A stretch of 64,000 bases of DNA from Nitrosospira multiformis (GTDB lineage Bacteria > Pseudomonadota > Gammaproteobacteria > Burkholderiales > Nitrosomonadaceae). The stretch spans positions 30,670 through 94,669 of the forward strand of contig NZ_FOHI01000010.1 of assembly GCF_900111585.1 (NCBI RefSeq). The letters run 5' to 3'. A program made the translations under genes and the position numbers. A model generated the notes under the pieces. That model was not told the DNA's origin. It saw only the letters and a program-made list of their open reading frames with translations, and did not search any database. Below, one piece after another: positions 62,603-64,000 of the stretch (within the stretch, counting starts at the first letter, position 1; every line of letters starts with the position of its first letter).

Positions 62603-62969
62603 TTAAAGCACCACTTTCAGGCCTAATATTTGTAAAGGTAGCATCAGGTTCTCAAGATCCTGTTGCAGGCTCCTTACGAAGATCATCGTATTCACCAGGC
62701 GTAGTGAAATAACCTATTTCTAGGTTTACTCCAGGCCGCTGTAGCGCACTCTTTACGCTAGTCTCTCACTCAATTTATTTTCTGATCAGAAGTTTCAGCA
62801 AAGGATGCAACCATGAGCAGCGCTATTGGCTGACTGACTGATTGAGAAGTGAGTTTTTCGCTTTTGAATAGACCTAATTAAATCTGTGGAGCATTTCTGG
62901 AATCACGCGGATTTATTCGTTCCAATCAAGAAAAGAAAGGAAAATCGGGCATAAAAGAGGCGAAAAAGC
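62603..62969. other. Intergenic stretch
   Basis: 367 bp with no supported gene before the diguanylate cyclase; no clear terminator or repeat. Confidence 0.3.
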
Positions 62970-64000
62970 ATGAAAGAAACGCTGGAACTGAACCAATCAC
63001 TCTCCGTGTTGGAGGCAGTCTTAAAGGCGACGGCTGACGGCCTCCTGGTGGCGGACAAGCTGGGCAAAGTGCTTTGCTATAACCAGCTTTACGTGAATAT
63101 GTGGCACATTCCAAGTGAGCTCCTGACTCATGCGAGACATCAGGCAATCCTCGGATATTGTGCCGGGCAATTAAGAAATCCCCAGCAATTCCTGGACTCG
63201 ACCGAGGAAATTTATGGCACTTGGACGCCGGAAAGCTTTGATATCTTTGAATTTTGCGATGGGCGGATACTTGAGCGGTATACAAAAACTAAAACCCTGG
63301 AAGGGTCAAACATGGTTCGTGTTTGGAGCTTCAGGGACATTACTGAACGCGGGCAGGCGGAGACTTACAAAGCGCAGTTAGCGGCAATCGTCGAGTCCTC
63401 GAACGATGCGATCATTATCAAGGATCTCAATGGCATCATTAGCGGATGGAATGCCGGTGCGGAACGGATTTTTGGTTACCGTGCGAGCGAAATCATAGGT
63501 TGTCCGATCTCCCGACTAATTCCGCCCGACCGCCTGGAGGAAGAGGACAGAATCATGAGCCTCGTCAAGAGCGGGAAACAAACAAATCATCTCGAAACCG
63601 TGCGATGGGGGAAGGACAAGAAACCGATTGATGTCTCCGTCACGATATCGCCGGTGAAGGATAACGCAGGTCACATTGTCGGTGCATACAAGATAGCGCA
63701 CGATATCACTCAGCGCAAACAATCACTAAAACGTATCGAGTATCTCGCCCATTACGATTTGCTGACCGGGCTGCCCAACCGGGCGCTGTTCACCGACCGC
63801 ATGAGGATCGCAATCGAGAACGCCAGCCGCTATTCCTTCCGGCTGGCATTACTATTCGTGAATCTCGATCGCTTCAAGCTGATCAACGATTCGCTTGGTC
63901 ATGGAATCGGCGACAAGCTGCTCAAGGTGGTTGCAGAGCGCATGCAGTCTACGGTTCGCCAAGCGGATACAGTCAGTCGGCTGGGAGGTGACGAGTTTGT
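62970..64000 (+). CDS. PAS-PAS-GGDEF signalling protein (3' end outside window)
   Basis: At least 343 codons from ATG 62970 (AAGAGGCG just upstream); the frame is open to the window end. Two PAS units: residues about 15-120 (LEAVLKATADGLLVADKLG onward, ending SFRDITERGQ) and about 130-250 (IVESSNDAIIIKDLNGIISG, ending IAHDITQRKQ). Then GGDEF begins at LAHYDLLTGLPNRALFTDRM, with NDSLGHGIGDKLLK and the active-site SRLGGDEF at the very end. No membrane helix. Makes c-di-GMP; an EAL domain may follow beyond the edge. It pairs logically with the PilZ protein 1.2 kb away. Confidence 0.9.
   Translation, partial: MKETLELNQSLSVLEAVLKATADGLLVADKLGKVLCYNQLYVNMWHIPSELLTHARHQAILGYCAGQLRNPQQFLDSTEEIYGTWTPESFDIFEFCDGRILERYTKTKTLEGSNMVRVWSFRDITERGQAETYKAQLAAIVESSNDAIIIKDLNGIISGWNAGAERIFGYRASEIIGCPISRLIPPDRLEEEDRIMSLVKSGKQTNHLETVRWGKDKKPIDVSVTISPVKDNAGHIVGAYKIAHDITQRKQSLKRIEYLAHYDLLTGLPNRALFTDRMRIAIENASRYSFRLALLFVNLDRFKLINDSLGHGIGDKLLKVVAERMQSTVRQADTVSRLGGDEF

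Noticed and set aside
1..64000. CRISPR arrays, tRNA, rRNA and IS elements
   Set aside because: Looked for by eye: no regularly spaced repeat array, no cloverleaf with a clear T-loop, no rRNA segment and no transposase gene were found. Short tRNAs could still be missed without a covariance search.

Overview
The window reads as a chromosome segment of an autotroph-like betaproteobacterium. The gene repertoire (Czc-type RND efflux with a linked PII-like protein, paired MCE lipid-transport systems, a scattered pentose-phosphate set of pgl, gnd and tal, an NhaA antiporter fused to a DsbA domain, a Cpx-like envelope stress system) is what I would expect of a Nitrosospira/Nitrosomonas-type ammonia oxidiser. 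That assignment is inference from gene style only. No rRNA, tRNA or CRISPR array was seen.

Region 1 (1 to about 8.4 kb) is a mobile, prophage-like element. It holds a tyrosine integrase (cut by the window start), a trypsin-like protease, small HTH proteins, a serine recombinase, an antirepressor, a winged-helix protein and an orphan T7-like internal virion protein. Between the antirepressor and the winged-helix gene lies about 1.5 kb with no plausible gene but packed with long nested hairpins and two large direct repeats. It is the best candidate here for an undescribed structured RNA or replication/packaging element. Region 2 (8.4 to 10.7 kb) looks like an older mobile remnant: three paralogous DNA-binding proteins, one fused to a Cro/CI-type HTH, with strong palindromic operators, then a small hypothetical gene and the remnant of a HigB-like toxin.

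Region 3 (11 to 31.4 kb) is chromosomal: a czcCBA-type metal efflux operon ending in a PII-like gene; three secreted small proteins, one a PliI-type lysozyme inhibitor; an operon of a DsbA-NhaA fusion plus a cyclic-nucleotide-domain thioredoxin-reductase-like flavoprotein; a pqiAABC operon; and a Cpx-like system (Spy/CpxP protein divergent from cpxR-cpxA, with a perfect CpxR box between them).

Region 4 (31.7 to 50.7 kb) holds two methyltransferases, a BASS transporter, a frameshifted metallo-beta-lactamase-fold gene, a SufR-like regulator, a PAS-PAS hybrid histidine kinase, pgl, gnd, tal, gloB, rnhA, dnaQ, a radical SAM protein and an ion channel. Scattered through it is a three-member family of small exported coiled-coil proteins sharing a YLYG core. 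All three genes have the same promoter architecture, which marks them as a regulon.

Region 5 (50.7 to 64 kb) contains a decayed block (uracil-DNA-glycosylase-like, amidohydrolase and S41 peptidase fragments), a dikinase with rifampin-phosphotransferase architecture, a second MCE (Mla-like) ABC operon, a cytochrome c, a YcgR-type PilZ protein, a cluster of DnaA boxes beside an AT-rich tract overlapping a truncated nuclease gene, and a PAS-PAS-GGDEF protein that runs off the right edge.
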